Origin: Arthrobacter sp. C9C5
Lineage (GTDB): Bacteria > Actinomycetota > Actinomycetes > Actinomycetales > Micrococcaceae
DNA: 38,548 nucleotides
NCBI RefSeq assembly: GCF_013359735.1
Contig: NZ_JABFMX010000004.1
Coordinates: 190,308-228,855, forward strand
Direction: 5' to 3'
This document shows positions 1 to 8,440 of this stretch, piece after piece. Under the pieces are notes generated by a model, which was not told where the DNA came from, ran no database searches, and worked only from the letters and a program-made list of their open reading frames with translations. The stretch's first letter is position 1. Each line of letters starts with the position of its first letter. The position numbers and the translations under genes were made by a program.

Positions 1-1
1 G

Positions 2-74
<73 letters not shown>

Positions 75-260
75 ATTGTTGCCTGCGATTCCCTGCCGTA
101 TTCGGCATTTCCTCGCGTTCCAACGAGTAAGAACTCTATAGGAGGTTCAGGGAATCTACAAATCGGGCCGGGTCCGGCATCACCGTACCCCCGTTCTTCC
201 CTGCAATCTAGGGGATTTTGCTAATTACAGGTGTGTAATTCGGGCCGTTCCGAAGGCCGC

Positions 261-308
261 CCCGACGGTGTCCCTGAGGGGCTGGACGGCGACGGCGGCA
301 CGGGCTGC
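261..308 (+). repeat. Imperfect direct repeat, copy 1
   Basis: These 48 bases recur at 505-552 with three mismatches. The shared core includes GACGGTGTCCCTGAGGGG. Both copies lie in the roughly 560-base gap between tRNA-Gly and tRNA-Val, where I see no gene. Any reading frames through here are made of the repeats. The unit may be a dispersed intergenic repeat of the genome, but that cannot be judged from one window. Confidence 0.7.
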
Positions 309-380
309 CGTCGGACGCGACGCCGGGCGCGAGGCGAGCGCGGATCTACGAACCCATGGGGAAGCCGGCCCGGGGATTCG

Positions 381-418
381 CCAACGATGGCCGCTACGGT
401 GCCCTGAAAGCGGCCATC
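381..418 (+). repeat. Hairpin-forming repeat between tRNA genes
   Basis: Ten-base arms GATGGCCGCT (386-395) and AGCGGCCATC (409-418) form a perfect inverted repeat. The left part (381-404) recurs at 484-507 with three differences, without the right arm. It resembles a REP-type palindromic element with a second, partial copy beside it. A function as terminator is possible but there is no T-run. Confidence 0.55.
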
Positions 419-483
419 TTCGTCAGATGGGCGCAGCGTTGGCTGGCTCCGGGCTACTTTCCGCGCTCCGCTGCGCCCGTTCA

Positions 484-552
484 CCAATGATGGCCGCTAC
501 GGCACCCGACGGTGTCCCTGAGGGGTTGGACGACGACGGCGGCGCGGGCTGC
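484..552 (+). repeat. Composite second copy of both intergenic repeats
   Basis: Bases 484-507 match 381-404 (21 of 24), and 505-552 match 261-308 (45 of 48). In this copy the two repeat units abut each other, while in the first set they are separated by about 70 bases and in the opposite order. This suggests shuffling or partial deletion of a larger repeated element. Confidence 0.6.
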
Positions 553-636
553 GGGGCGGCCGGAAGGGGGCCCGGCCGGCGTCGGGAGCGCCGATTTCTA
601 TATTCCGCCGGGGTGGGCTAGCATTCAATGGCACCG

Positions 637-708
637 GGGCGATTGGCGCAGTGGTAGCGCGCTTCGTTCACACCGAAGAGGTCACTGGTTCGAACCCAGT
701 ATCGCCCA
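637..708 (+). tRNA. tRNA-Val (CAC)
   Basis: The acceptor arms GGGCGAT (637-643) and ATCGCCC (701-707) pair perfectly. The D-arm contains GCGCAGTGGTAGCGC, the T-loop reads TTCGAAC, and the anticodon loop TTCACAC gives the anticodon CAC for GTG codons. No CCA is encoded. It is complete and not interrupted. It lies about 90 bases upstream of the nuclease-fold gene, on the same strand. Confidence 0.95.
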
Positions 709-795
709 CCTGGAAGATGGTCCGTTTCGCTCACAGAGCGGGGCGGGCCATTTTGTTTTCCCTAGAGCGTCCGACCCCTGTGAAAGAGTCTTTCT

Positions 796-1641
796 ATGAC
801 CGCCCCGCTTCTCGCCCACGCCACCGAATACGGCCGGATGTATGCACGTTCCACGTCCGATCAGTTCTCCGTCCCCTCCATCACTACCGTGATCGGCCAG
901 CAGCCCCACGGCCTGGATGGCTGGTTCGGCTACATGGGTGCGAGCAGCCTCGCGGCGGATCCCTCGCTGCCAGCGATCCTGGGGAGCCCGGCCAAGGTGC
1001 GGCAGGCGGTAAGCCGGGCGGCCAAGGCAGCCGAAACGCACCGGGACGACGCCGCCAAGCGTGGCGACCGCGTGCACAACTACTGCGAGCAGGTGGCCCT
1101 GCGGGCGCTTGGCCGGCCGCACCAGATGAAGGAAACCCGTGAGGCCCTCGCGGCCAACGGCGAGGAAGCCTTCGCCGCGCGCTTCGACGAGTGGTGGGAA
1201 CTGTTCCAGGTGGAGCCGATAGCCCCGGAGATCACGGTCTGGAACAAGACCGTGGGCTACGCGGGAACCCTTGACCTGGTGGCCAAGATCAACGGCCGCA
1301 CCTGCCTCATCGACTACAAGACCAAGGGCACCAGCCGGGACGGCACGGTCAAACCACTCGATGACAAGGTCGTCATGCAGCTGGTGGCCGGCATGAAGGC
1401 AGAGGAAAGCCTCGTGGACCCGGTGGCAGGGGAGTGGGAAGCCTGGCAGCACGGCGATTCCCCGATCCTCCTCGCGGTGGCCATCGGCGAGACCGAGGTC
1501 CGGCCGCAGCGGGCCAACCCGGAGGTGCTTAAGCATCACTGGTGGAAGTTCTGCGCGCTGCGCCGCGTCTGGGAGATGTCCGCGGATACCTCGGCCGCCG
1601 GAGCAGCGTTGCTGCCGATCGCGCCGCCGGTGGCCCGCTGA
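796..1641 (+). CDS. PD-(D/E)XK nuclease-superfamily protein
   Basis: A 281-residue soluble protein of the RecB/Cas4-like PD-(D/E)XK nuclease fold. The visible core is a GxxxH element (RGDRVH, around residues 89-94), Glu145 (PEITVW), Asp160 in GTLDLV and the catalytic strand LIDYKT with Asp173 and Lys175, which together match the metal-binding D-ExK pattern. The start at 796 has GAAAGAG seven bases upstream. It stands alone between tRNA-Val and def, with 70 bases to the def start and no helicase, cas or restriction gene nearby. Its substrate cannot be told from sequence; DNA repair or processing is an inference from the fold. No signal peptide or membrane segment is present. Confidence 0.75.
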   Translation: MTAPLLAHATEYGRMYARSTSDQFSVPSITTVIGQQPHGLDGWFGYMGASSLAADPSLPAILGSPAKVRQAVSRAAKAAETHRDDAAKRGDRVHNYCEQVALRALGRPHQMKETREALAANGEEAFAARFDEWWELFQVEPIAPEITVWNKTVGYAGTLDLVAKINGRTCLIDYKTKGTSRDGTVKPLDDKVVMQLVAGMKAEESLVDPVAGEWEAWQHGDSPILLAVAIGETEVRPQRANPEVLKHHWWKFCALRRVWEMSADTSAAGAALLPIAPPVAR

Positions 1642-1711
1642 GCCGGAAACCCGAGGCTGCCACTAAACTGGATGGGATCCCAAAGCAACCCACCGTGAGG
1701 ACAGATTGCCC

Positions 1712-2287
1712 ATGGCCATTTTGAATATCCGCATCATTGGAGACCCGGTGCTGCGCACAGTTGCCGATCCCGTGACGGAATTCGGGCCTGAGCTGGAGAA
1801 GCTCGTTGCCGACATGACCGAAACCATGGAGGACGTGGAGGGCGCCGGCCTGGCCGCGCCCCAGGTCGGTATCAGCCAGCGGGTCTTCACCTACCGCATC
1901 CGCGGGGTTGAGGGCCACATCATCAACCCGGTGCTGGAAAACAGCGAAGATTTCCAGCCGGACGAGGTGGAAGGCTGCCTCTCCATCCCCGGACTGGGCT
2001 TCCCGGTCCGCCGGCACCGCAGCACCCGCGTCACCGGCGTCGACATGCACGGGAACCCCGTGGTGCTTGAAGGTGAGGGCATGCTCGCGCGGGTCTTCCA
2101 GCACGAAACGGACCACTTGGACGGGATCCTCTTCACCGACCGGCTCGAAGGCGAGGACCGCAAAGCGGCCCTGCGCGCCATCCGCAACGCCAACTACGAC
2201 TCCATCACCGAGCAGACGACGTCGAAGCGGGCCAAGACCGTCGGCTCGAGCTTCGGCGCGGGTTCCGCCTTCGGAACCGGCCAGTGA
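1712..2287 (+). CDS. def: Peptide deformylase
   Basis: Removes the N-terminal formyl group from nascent proteins in the cytoplasm. All three metal-site motifs are visible: GAGLAAPQVG, EGCLS (Cys ligand) and QHETDHLDG (two His ligands and catalytic Glu). I start it at ATG 1712, giving 191 residues, because GTGAGGAC lies a normal distance upstream; a TTG six bases earlier would sit too close to that site. After the last catalytic motif there is a longer tail of about 60 residues ending in a Gly/Ser/Phe-rich stretch. Its stop overlaps the GTG start of fmt by four bases, so the two opposing formyl-group enzymes are translationally coupled. Confidence 0.95.
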   Translation: MAILNIRIIGDPVLRTVADPVTEFGPELEKLVADMTETMEDVEGAGLAAPQVGISQRVFTYRIRGVEGHIINPVLENSEDFQPDEVEGCLSIPGLGFPVRRHRSTRVTGVDMHGNPVVLEGEGMLARVFQHETDHLDGILFTDRLEGEDRKAALRAIRNANYDSITEQTTSKRAKTVGSSFGAGSAFGTGQ

Positions 2288-3204
2288 GGGTCCTCTTCGC
2301 GGGAACCCCTGCCGTCGCCGTCCCGTCGCTGGATGCCCTCGTCGCGGCCGGCTTCGACGTCGTCGCCGTCCTGACCCGCCCGGACGCGCCGCTGGGACGC
2401 AAACGGGTCCTGACGCCCTCGCCGGTCGCCGCGCGCGCCGCGGAGCTCGGCATCGAAGTCATCCACGCCGCCAAGGTCGATGCGGCAGTGACGGCCAGGA
2501 TCGAGGCGGCCGCCCCCGACGTTGCCGCGATCGTCGCCTACGGCGGACTCATTCCGCGGGCGGCCCTGGACGTTCCCCGGCACGGCTGGATCAACCTGCA
2601 CTTTTCGCTCCTTCCGGCCTGGCGCGGGGCAGCGCCCGTGCAGCGGGCGCTCATCGCCGGGGATGACATCACCGGCGCCGTGACCTTTCGGCTCGAAGAG
2701 GGCCTGGACACCGGACCCGTGTTTGGCACCCTGACCGAGTCGGTGCGGCCCACGGACACCGCGGGGGAGCTGCTGGACCGACTCTCGTACAGCGGCGCCG
2801 TGCTGCTGACCCAGACGCTCTCCGCCGTCGACGCCGGCAAGGCCACCGCCGTGCCGCAGCAGGGCGACGTCAGCCTGGCCCCGAAACTCACCCTCGAGGA
2901 CGGCCGGCTCGACTGGCAGCAGCCGGCCCTCGCGATCGGACGCCGCGCCCGCGGAGTGACACCGGAACCCGGGGCCTGGACCACGCTGGACGGACAGCGC
3001 GTCAAACTCGAACCGGTACTGCTCCGGCCCGGGGCTCCGGCCCTGCGTCCCGGGCGCCTGGCCCTCGACGGGAAAGCCGTCCTGGTCGGGACCGGCTCGC
3101 ACCCCGTTGAGCTCACCCGGGTCCAGCCTTCGGGCAAGAAAATGATGACCGCCGCCGACTGGGCGCGCGGACAGGCAACACTGGAAAGCGTGGTCTTCGA
3201 ATGA
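2284..3204 (+). CDS. fmt: Methionyl-tRNA formyltransferase
   Basis: Transfers a formyl group from 10-formyl-tetrahydrofolate to initiator Met-tRNA. The 306-residue length is typical. The N-terminal Rossmann-like catalytic domain carries the signature NLHFSLLPAWRGAAPVQ near residues 104-120, with the His and the SLLP loop of the formyl-transferase family. The C-terminal domain (about 210-306) contains the GxVxP-like RGVTPEPGAWTTLDG segment that contacts tRNA. It starts with GTG inside the def stop and its own stop overlaps the start of the next gene by four bases, so def, fmt and the methyltransferase form a coupled operon. Confidence 0.95.
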   Translation: MRVLFAGTPAVAVPSLDALVAAGFDVVAVLTRPDAPLGRKRVLTPSPVAARAAELGIEVIHAAKVDAAVTARIEAAAPDVAAIVAYGGLIPRAALDVPRHGWINLHFSLLPAWRGAAPVQRALIAGDDITGAVTFRLEEGLDTGPVFGTLTESVRPTDTAGELLDRLSYSGAVLLTQTLSAVDAGKATAVPQQGDVSLAPKLTLEDGRLDWQQPALAIGRRARGVTPEPGAWTTLDGQRVKLEPVLLRPGAPALRPGRLALDGKAVLVGTGSHPVELTRVQPSGKKMMTAADWARGQATLESVVFE

Positions 3205-4826
3205 GCGAATCCGGATCAAACGGCAGCGGCAGGGCCCGGGGCCCCCAATCCGGCGGCCCGTCCTCCGGCAAGTCCGGCCAGGGCGGCCGCGGCGGCCAGG
3301 GCCCCCGGGGCGGCGTGAAGCGGAACGCGCAGGGACGCGAACGGAACCGCGGACCGCAGCGCAGCTTCACCGAAAACGCTCCCTCCCAGCGCACCCGTCG
3401 TGCCGACCCGGCGCGGCTGGTCGCCTTTGAGGTGCTGCGTGCGGTGGCCGCCGAGGACGCCTACGCGAACCTCGTGCTGCCGGCCCGGATCCGGCATCAC
3501 GGATTGGACAAGCGCGACGCCGGTTTCGCCACCGAGCTCAGCTACGGCGCCCTCCGCGGCCAGGGCACCTACGATGCGATCCTTGCCCGCTGCGTGGACC
3601 GCCCGCTGGACCAGCTGGACCCGGCCATCCTCGACGCCCTGCGGATCGGCGCGCACCAGCTGCTGGCCATGCGGGTCCCGGCGCACGCAGCCCTCGACGA
3701 GACCGTCGGCCTGGCCCGCGCCGTGATCGGTGCCGGCCCCTCCGGCCTGATCAATGCCGTGCTCCGCAAGGTCTCCGCGCACACGCTGGACGAGTGGCTG
3801 GAGCTGCTGCTTCGCGACGAGCAGGACGAGACCAAGGTGGCCTCGGTCCGCTACGCCCACCCCGAGTGGATTGTGCGCGCCTTCCGGCAGTCCCTCGTGG
3901 CGCACGGCCGCCCGGTGACCGAAATCAACGACCTCCTTGAGGCAGACAACGCGGCGCCCGTGGTGAACCTCGTGGCGCTGCCCGGCCTTGGCAGCCTCGA
4001 CGAGGCCCTGGAAAGCGGCGCCACACCGGGCGAGCTCGTGGAAGGTTCGGCGCTCTCCAGCGGCGGCGACCTTGGCCGGCTCGCCTCGGTGCGGGACGGC
4101 AGCACCCGGGTCCAGGACGTCGGCTCGCAGCTGGTGGCGCGCGCCCTGGCTTCCGTGGACCTTGCTGCGGGAACCGGCGCGGGGGGCGCCGAAAGCGACG
4201 TCGGCGGGACTGGCAGCCAGGCCGACGGCGAACGCTGGCTTGATCTCTGCGCCGGCCCCGGCGGCAAGGCAGCCCTGCTGGGTGCCCTGGCCCGGCAACA
4301 CGGCGCCACCCTGCTCGCCAACGAGCCGGCGCCGCACCGCGCGAAACTTGTCCGTCAGGCGCTGGCCGCCGTCCCGCACGAGGTCTGGCATGTCCGCACC
4401 GGCGACGGCCGCGAGGTCGGGTCCGAGATGGCGGAAAGCTTCGACCGGGTGCTCGTGGACGTACCCTGCACCGGACTGGGCGCGCTGCGCCGCCGCCCGG
4501 AATCCCGCTGGCGGCGCACCCCCAAGGACCTCGTGGATCTCGGCCCGCTGCAGCGGGAACTGCTCAAGTCGGCCCTGGATGCGGTCAAGCCCGGCGGCGT
4601 GGTGGCCTACGTGACGTGTTCCCCGCACCCGGCCGAGACCACCGCCGTCGTGAGCGACGCGCTGCGCAAGCGCGACGACCTCGAGTTGCTCGACGCCGGC
4701 GCGGCCCTGGACGCGGTGAGCCTCACCGGACACCTCGAGGCAGGCCACGACCTCACCGCCCAGCTCTGGCCGCACCGGCACCGGACGGACGCCATGTTCC
4801 TGGCGCTCATCCACAAGAAAGCCTGA
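3201..4826 (+). CDS. rsmB: RsmB/NOP-family rRNA (cytosine-5) methyltransferase
   Basis: A SAM-dependent enzyme predicted to methylate a cytosine in 16S rRNA. In the 541 residues, the first 65 or so are Gly/Arg/Ser-rich and look disordered. A NusB-like RNA-binding domain follows (about 68-195), then a connecting region and the methyltransferase domain. Motif I is [17 protein letters not shown] near 347. The two cysteines of the family are present: catalytic-cycle Cys423 in VDVPCTGLG and nucleophile Cys473 in VTCSPHP. The insertion before motif I (about 320-340) is Gly-rich and longer than usual. It overlaps the fmt stop (ATGA). The family is certain; the exact target cytosine is inferred from E. 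coli RsmB. Confidence 0.9.
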   Translation: MSESGSNGSGRARGPQSGGPSSGKSGQGGRGGQGPRGGVKRNAQGRERNRGPQRSFTENAPSQRTRRADPARLVAFEVLRAVAAEDAYANLVLPARIRHHGLDKRDAGFATELSYGALRGQGTYDAILARCVDRPLDQLDPAILDALRIGAHQLLAMRVPAHAALDETVGLARAVIGAGPSGLINAVLRKVSAHTLDEWLELLLRDEQDETKVASVRYAHPEWIVRAFRQSLVAHGRPVTEINDLLEADNAAPVVNLVALPGLGSLDEALESGATPGELVEGSALSSGGDLGRLASVRDGSTRVQDVGSQLVARALASVDLAAGTGAGGAESDVGGTGSQADGERWLDLCAGPGGKAALLGALARQHGATLLANEPAPHRAKLVRQALAAVPHEVWHVRTGDGREVGSEMAESFDRVLVDVPCTGLGALRRRPESRWRRTPKDLVDLGPLQRELLKSALDAVKPGGVVAYVTCSPHPAETTAVVSDALRKRDDLELLDAGAALDAVSLTGHLEAGHDLTAQLWPHRHRTDAMFLALIHKKA

Positions 4827-4888
4827 GCTTCGGGCCATACTGGCACCAGCTACCTGACCTTCCGACCAGCGCAACGACAAGGAAATCC

Positions 4889-5545
4889 ATGGCCCATTGC
4901 TGCATCCACCCGAGCATCCTTTCGGCGGACTTCGCGAACCTCCAGTCCGAGCTCCACAAGATCAGGACCGCGGACGCCGTGCACGTGGACGTGATGGACA
5001 ACCATTTTGTGCCCAACCTCTCGCTCGGGCTCCCGGTGGTCCAGCGGCTGCAGGAAGTCAGTCCGATCCCGCTGGACGCGCACCTCATGATCGAGCACGC
5101 CGACCGCTGGGCGCCGGCCTACGCCGACGCCGGGTTGGCTTCGGTGACGTTCCACGCCGAGGCATCGATCGCGCCGGTGAAGCTCGCCCGGGAGTTGCGC
5201 GCCCGCGGCGCCAAGGCGGGCCTGGCGCTGCGCCCGGGCAGCGGCGTGGAGCCGTTCCTGGACATGCTCGGCGAGCTGGACATGATCCTCATCATGACGG
5301 TGGAACCCGGCTTCGGCGGCCAGGAGTTCCTGGACCTCACGCTGCCCAAGATCCGCCGGGCAAGGGCGGCAATCGACGCCTCCGGACTGGATATCAAGCT
5401 CCAGGTGGACGGCGGAATCACGGAGAAGACCATCTGGCGCGCAGCCGAGGCCGGGGCGGACGTCTTTGTGGCCGGCTCCGCTGTCTACGGCGCAGACGAC
5501 CCGGCGGACGCGATCGGGCGGCTGCGGGCTGCGGGCAGCCGCTAG
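4889..5545 (+). CDS. rpe: Ribulose-phosphate 3-epimerase
   Basis: Interconverts ribulose 5-phosphate and xylulose 5-phosphate in the pentose phosphate pathway. The 218-residue TIM barrel begins [12 protein letters not shown], has the catalytic Asp and metal ligands in [12 protein letters not shown] and DAHLMIE, the loop [10 protein letters not shown], a second catalytic Asp in LQVDGGI and the phosphate-binding end [11 protein letters not shown]. The ATG at 4889 follows AAGGAAA. It lies 62 bases after the methyltransferase gene and directly upstream of the riboflavin locus. Its product pool is the ribulose 5-phosphate used by the DHBP synthase encoded at 7733, which may explain the pairing. 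A GC-rich hairpin (5592-5606) after the stop may be its terminator, without a T-run. Confidence 0.95.
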   Translation: MAHCCIHPSILSADFANLQSELHKIRTADAVHVDVMDNHFVPNLSLGLPVVQRLQEVSPIPLDAHLMIEHADRWAPAYADAGLASVTFHAEASIAPVKLARELRARGAKAGLALRPGSGVEPFLDMLGELDMILIMTVEPGFGGQEFLDLTLPKIRRARAAIDASGLDIKLQVDGGITEKTIWRAAEAGADVFVAGSAVYGADDPADAIGRLRAAGSR

Positions 5546-5633
5546 CCCGCCGGAACATGACGAAAGTTGTACCGTCCGTTCCGCGGGAATAGCCGGGCCG
5601 CCCGGCCGGTTGTGTCAGAATAGCTACACACAT

Positions 5634-5785
5634 ACGTGCTCCGGGGTCGGTGTAAGTCCGAACCGGCGGTTATAGTCCGCGACCCGCGAGCCGGCACTCT
5701 TCCCTTGGGGGAAGGATGGCGGCGGACGGTTGAACCGGTGGAACTCCGGTACCGACAGTTAAAGTCTGGATGAGAGAAGCACGTA
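5634..5785 (+). ncRNA. FMN riboswitch (RFN element)
   Basis: The leader of the riboflavin operon matches the RFN aptamer. The closing helix pairs ACGTGCT (5634-5640) with AGCACGT (5778-5784). Conserved blocks are GGGTCGGTGTAAGTCCGAACC, the internal CGGCGGTTATAGTCCGCGACCC, GGTTGAACCGGTGGAACTCCGGTACCGACAG in outline, and the closing TAAAGTCTGGATGAGAGAAG. FMN binding is expected to reduce expression. The region between the aptamer and the first ribosome binding site (5786-5860) has no clear intrinsic terminator with a T-run, so control of translation initiation is more likely; that is inference. Confidence 0.97.
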
Positions 5786-5878
5786 CAGCTGTTACTGCGG
5801 AGCCCTCACGGCGCCGCGGAATTGCGCTGTCGTATACCCCCGGAGCCATCGCGGTTCTTGAGGGAAGGAACGACAGAC

Positions 5879-5944
5879 ATGAACCTCTTGCGATGGCTCT
5901 TCGCCGACTCCGCGGTCCTAGGGGACCGGGCGGACGGCCAATGA
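5879..5944 (+). CDS. Possible 21-residue leader peptide between FMN riboswitch and ribD
   Basis: A short frame starting ATG AAC CTC TTG CGA TGG. It is preceded by a strong purine-rich ribosome binding site (AGGGAAGGAAC, 5861-5871) at good spacing. Its TGA overlaps the ribD ATG as ATGA at 5941. The ribD start itself has no well-placed site of its own, so ribosomes reaching ribD may come from this frame. The peptide begins MNLLRWLFADSAV and ends in charged residues. It is not a recognised family. The frame could instead be fortuitous, with ribD starting upstream, but the in-frame upstream ATG at 5770 lies inside the riboswitch and is not credible. Confidence 0.5.
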   Translation: MNLLRWLFADSAVLGDRADGQ

Positions 5945-7098
5945 GCGTTCAGCAGGCGGCCGCCGGGCCGCAGGAACAACCGGACAAAGAAGACTTCGCC
6001 GCTGCAGGCTTCAGCGCCGCCGAGACGGCCGCCATGGATGCCGCCCTCGCGGCCGCGGCGCAGGGCCCGCGGGGTGCGAACCCGCTGGTGGGCGCCGTCA
6101 TTATCGGAACCGACGGCACGCCCCTCGTGACCGGCCACCACCGCGGCGCCGGCACCCCCCACGCTGAGGCCGACGCGATCTCGCAGGCCGCGGCGGCGGG
6201 GATGGACCTCACCGGCACCACCATGGTGGTCACGCTCGAGCCGTGCAACCACTGCGGCCGCACCGGCCCCTGCGCCCAGGCCATCATCGACGCCGGCGTG
6301 GCCGATGTCGTCTACGCCATCGACGACCCGCATGATCCCGCCGCCGGGGGAGCGGCCACCCTGCGCGCAGCCGGGGTCCGGGTCCGGTCCGGGCTGGGCG
6401 CCGTCGCAGCCCTGGACCTCAACCGGCGCTGGTTCGACGCCGTGGCCGCCAAACGGCCCTTCGTCACCTTGCACATCGCCCAGACCCTGGACAGCCGGAT
6501 CGCGGCCAGCGACGGCACCAGCCAGTGGATCTCCAGCCCCGAGTCGCTCGCCGACAACCACGCGCTGCGCGGCCGGATCGACGCGATCCTGGTCGGCACG
6601 CAGACGGTCCTGGTCGACAACCCGCGGCTCACGGCCCGCACCCCCGACGGCGCAGCCGCGGAAAAGCAGCCGCTGCGGGCCGTCATGGGCCTGCGCGGGA
6701 TTCCCGACGGCGCCGCCGTCAACGGCGGCGACGGCAAGGTGCTGCACCTGCCCACCCGGGACCCCCGCGAGGCACTGGACCAACTGTTCGACGCCGGCGT
6801 GCGGCACCTCATGGTCGAAGGCGGCTCGCGGATCCTGAGCGCATTCCTCGCCGCCGGCCTCGTCGACGAGCTGATCGTCTACCTCGCCCCGACGCTCCTT
6901 GGCTCGGGCACGCCTGCCCTGGAGGACCTCGGCATCGGCACCCTCGCCGATGCCCAGCTCTGGGACTGGGACCAGGCTTCCGGCGGCGCCGTCCTGATGC
7001 TGGGCCGCGACCTGCGGCTGCACCTGCGTCCCGCCACCGACACTTCATCCGATTCCACCCCGCGCAACGACGCGGACACCGCCGCAGGAGGCTACTGA
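5941..7098 (+). CDS. ribD: Bifunctional riboflavin deaminase/reductase RibD
   Basis: Performs the second and third steps of riboflavin synthesis: deamination and side-chain reduction of the pyrimidine made by GTP cyclohydrolase II. Starting at ATG 5941 gives 385 residues. The N-terminal cytidine-deaminase-like domain has the zinc site PHAEADA (His74) and EPCNHCGRTGPC (Cys102, Cys111), with substrate loop NPLVGAV. The C-terminal reductase domain begins near 170 (FVTLHIAQTLDSRIA) and includes the NADPH-binding VEGGSRILSAFL. An Ala-rich N-terminal 20 residues and a Thr/Asp-rich tail are extras. Its stop overlaps ribE. Earlier in-frame starts fall in the riboswitch leader. Confidence 0.93.
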   Translation: MSVQQAAAGPQEQPDKEDFAAAGFSAAETAAMDAALAAAAQGPRGANPLVGAVIIGTDGTPLVTGHHRGAGTPHAEADAISQAAAAGMDLTGTTMVVTLEPCNHCGRTGPCAQAIIDAGVADVVYAIDDPHDPAAGGAATLRAAGVRVRSGLGAVAALDLNRRWFDAVAAKRPFVTLHIAQTLDSRIAASDGTSQWISSPESLADNHALRGRIDAILVGTQTVLVDNPRLTARTPDGAAAEKQPLRAVMGLRGIPDGAAVNGGDGKVLHLPTRDPREALDQLFDAGVRHLMVEGGSRILSAFLAAGLVDELIVYLAPTLLGSGTPALEDLGIGTLADAQLWDWDQASGGAVLMLGRDLRLHLRPATDTSSDSTPRNDADTAAGGY

Positions 7099-7736
7099 TG
7101 TTTACCGGAATTATCGCCGAACAGGGGAAGGTGCTGTCCGTCGAGCGCGACGGCGACACCAGCGCCACACTGCGGCTGCACGCCCCCGCCAGCACCGAGG
7201 GACTGGCCCACGGCGGCTCGATCGCCGTCAACGGCGTCTGCCTGACCGCCACGGACATTGACGGCACGGACTTCAGCGTCGACGTCATGGGCGAGACCCT
7301 GGTCCGCAGCACCATCGGCGGGCTGGCAGCGGGGGATCCGGTCAACCTCGAGCGCTGCGTCCCGGCCGGCGGCCGGCTCGACGGCCACGTGGTGCAGGGG
7401 CACGTCGACGGCGTCGGCGAACTGCTGGAACGCGAGGCGCTCGGCAACTGGGACCGGCTGCGCTTCGGCGTGCCGGCCGGGCTGGCCCGCTACATCGCGG
7501 AGAAGGGCTCGATCGCCGTCGACGGCGTCTCCCTCACCGTAACGGCCGTGAGCCCGGCGCCGGAGCCGGCCCCGTGGTTCGAAGTCGGCCTGATCCCGAC
7601 GACCCTGGCCGAAACCGGCCTGGGCGCCAAATCCATCGGCGCCCGCGTGAACCTCGAAGTGGACGTGCTGGCCAAGTACACCGAACGGCTGCTCGCCTTC
7701 GCCCCCGCCGCGCACAGCCAGGCGGCCGCATCATGA
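7098..7736 (+). CDS. ribE: Riboflavin synthase alpha chain
   Basis: Dismutates two 6,7-dimethyl-8-ribityllumazine molecules to riboflavin. The 212 residues show the two duplicated barrels of the family: the N-terminal MFTGIIAEQGKV, GSIAVNGVCLT and the repeated GSIAVDGVSLTVT in the second half. The linker GRLDGHVVQGHVDGVG marks the domain boundary. ATG 7098 has GCAGGAGG upstream and shares one base with the ribD stop. The stop overlaps the next start by four bases, so this part of the operon is translationally coupled. The last 15 residues are a poorly conserved Ala-rich tail. Confidence 0.95.
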   Translation: MFTGIIAEQGKVLSVERDGDTSATLRLHAPASTEGLAHGGSIAVNGVCLTATDIDGTDFSVDVMGETLVRSTIGGLAAGDPVNLERCVPAGGRLDGHVVQGHVDGVGELLEREALGNWDRLRFGVPAGLARYIAEKGSIAVDGVSLTVTAVSPAPEPAPWFEVGLIPTTLAETGLGAKSIGARVNLEVDVLAKYTERLLAFAPAAHSQAAAS

Positions 7737-8419
7737 GCCGGCTGCAGGACCCGCGGGGACTCGCCGTGGACGCACCGACGGCGCTGGACCCGATCGAGGA
7801 CGCCATCCGCGCCATGGCCGCAGGCCGGCCGGTGCTGGTGGTCGACAATGAAGACCGCGAGAACGAAGGGGACATCATCTTCGCCGCGCAGCACGCGACC
7901 CCGGCGCTGATGGGCTGGACCATTCGCTACAGCTCGGGCGTCATCTGCGTGCCGCTGAACAGCGAGCGGGCCGACGCGCTGGCCTTGCCGCCGATGGTGG
8001 CCATCAACCAGGACTCCAAGGGCACCGCGTACACGGTCTCGTGTGACGCGGCGGTGGGCGTGAGCACTGGAATCTCGGCCACCGACCGGGCCCTGACGGC
8101 CCGGATCCTGGCCGATCCGACCAGCCAGCCCAATTCACTGACCCGGCCCGGGCATGTTTTCCCGCTCCGTGCCGTTAAGGGGGGTGTGCGGGAACGTCCC
8201 GGCCACACCGAAGCGGCTGTTGAGCTGTGCCGGCTGGCCGGACTGGAACCCGTGGGCGTAATCGCGGAACTGGTTCACGACGACGGAGAAATGATGCGGT
8301 TGGACGGACTTCGAGGCTTCGCAGCCGAACATGGCTGCCCGCTGATCTCGATTGCCGATCTGGTGGCTTATCTTGAGGCCGGCAACATCGGCAGCAGCCA
8401 CGCAGCGGAATCCGTCTGA
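7733..8419 (+). CDS. ribB: 3,4-dihydroxy-2-butanone-4-phosphate synthase
   Basis: Converts ribulose 5-phosphate to the four-carbon precursor of lumazine. The 228-residue protein contains the metal- and substrate-binding DNEDRENEGD near residues 41-50, the central YTVSCDAAVGVSTGISATDRA, RPGHVFPLRA and GHTEAAVEL. In many actinobacteria this domain is fused to GTP cyclohydrolase II; here the two are separate genes, ribA beginning 21 bases after this stop. ATG 7733 overlaps the ribE stop. The substrate is supplied by the pentose phosphate pathway, whose epimerase gene sits just upstream of the operon. Confidence 0.93.
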   Translation: MSRLQDPRGLAVDAPTALDPIEDAIRAMAAGRPVLVVDNEDRENEGDIIFAAQHATPALMGWTIRYSSGVICVPLNSERADALALPPMVAINQDSKGTAYTVSCDAAVGVSTGISATDRALTARILADPTSQPNSLTRPGHVFPLRAVKGGVRERPGHTEAAVELCRLAGLEPVGVIAELVHDDGEMMRLDGLRGFAAEHGCPLISIADLVAYLEAGNIGSSHAAESV

Positions 8420-8440
8420 GACCTGGATAGAGGAGAGACA

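Noticed and set aside
682..1539. Long minus-strand frame opposite the nuclease-fold gene
   Set aside because: It mirrors a real gene in GC-rich DNA, and its translation has no motifs. Similar long antisense frames opposite the RsmB-like gene, ribD, ribA/ribH, trpE, gltB and gltD were rejected for the same reason.
5770..5940. N-terminal extension of ribD from ATG 5770
   Set aside because: The ATG lies in the conserved 3' part of the FMN aptamer, and the extension has no family similarity.
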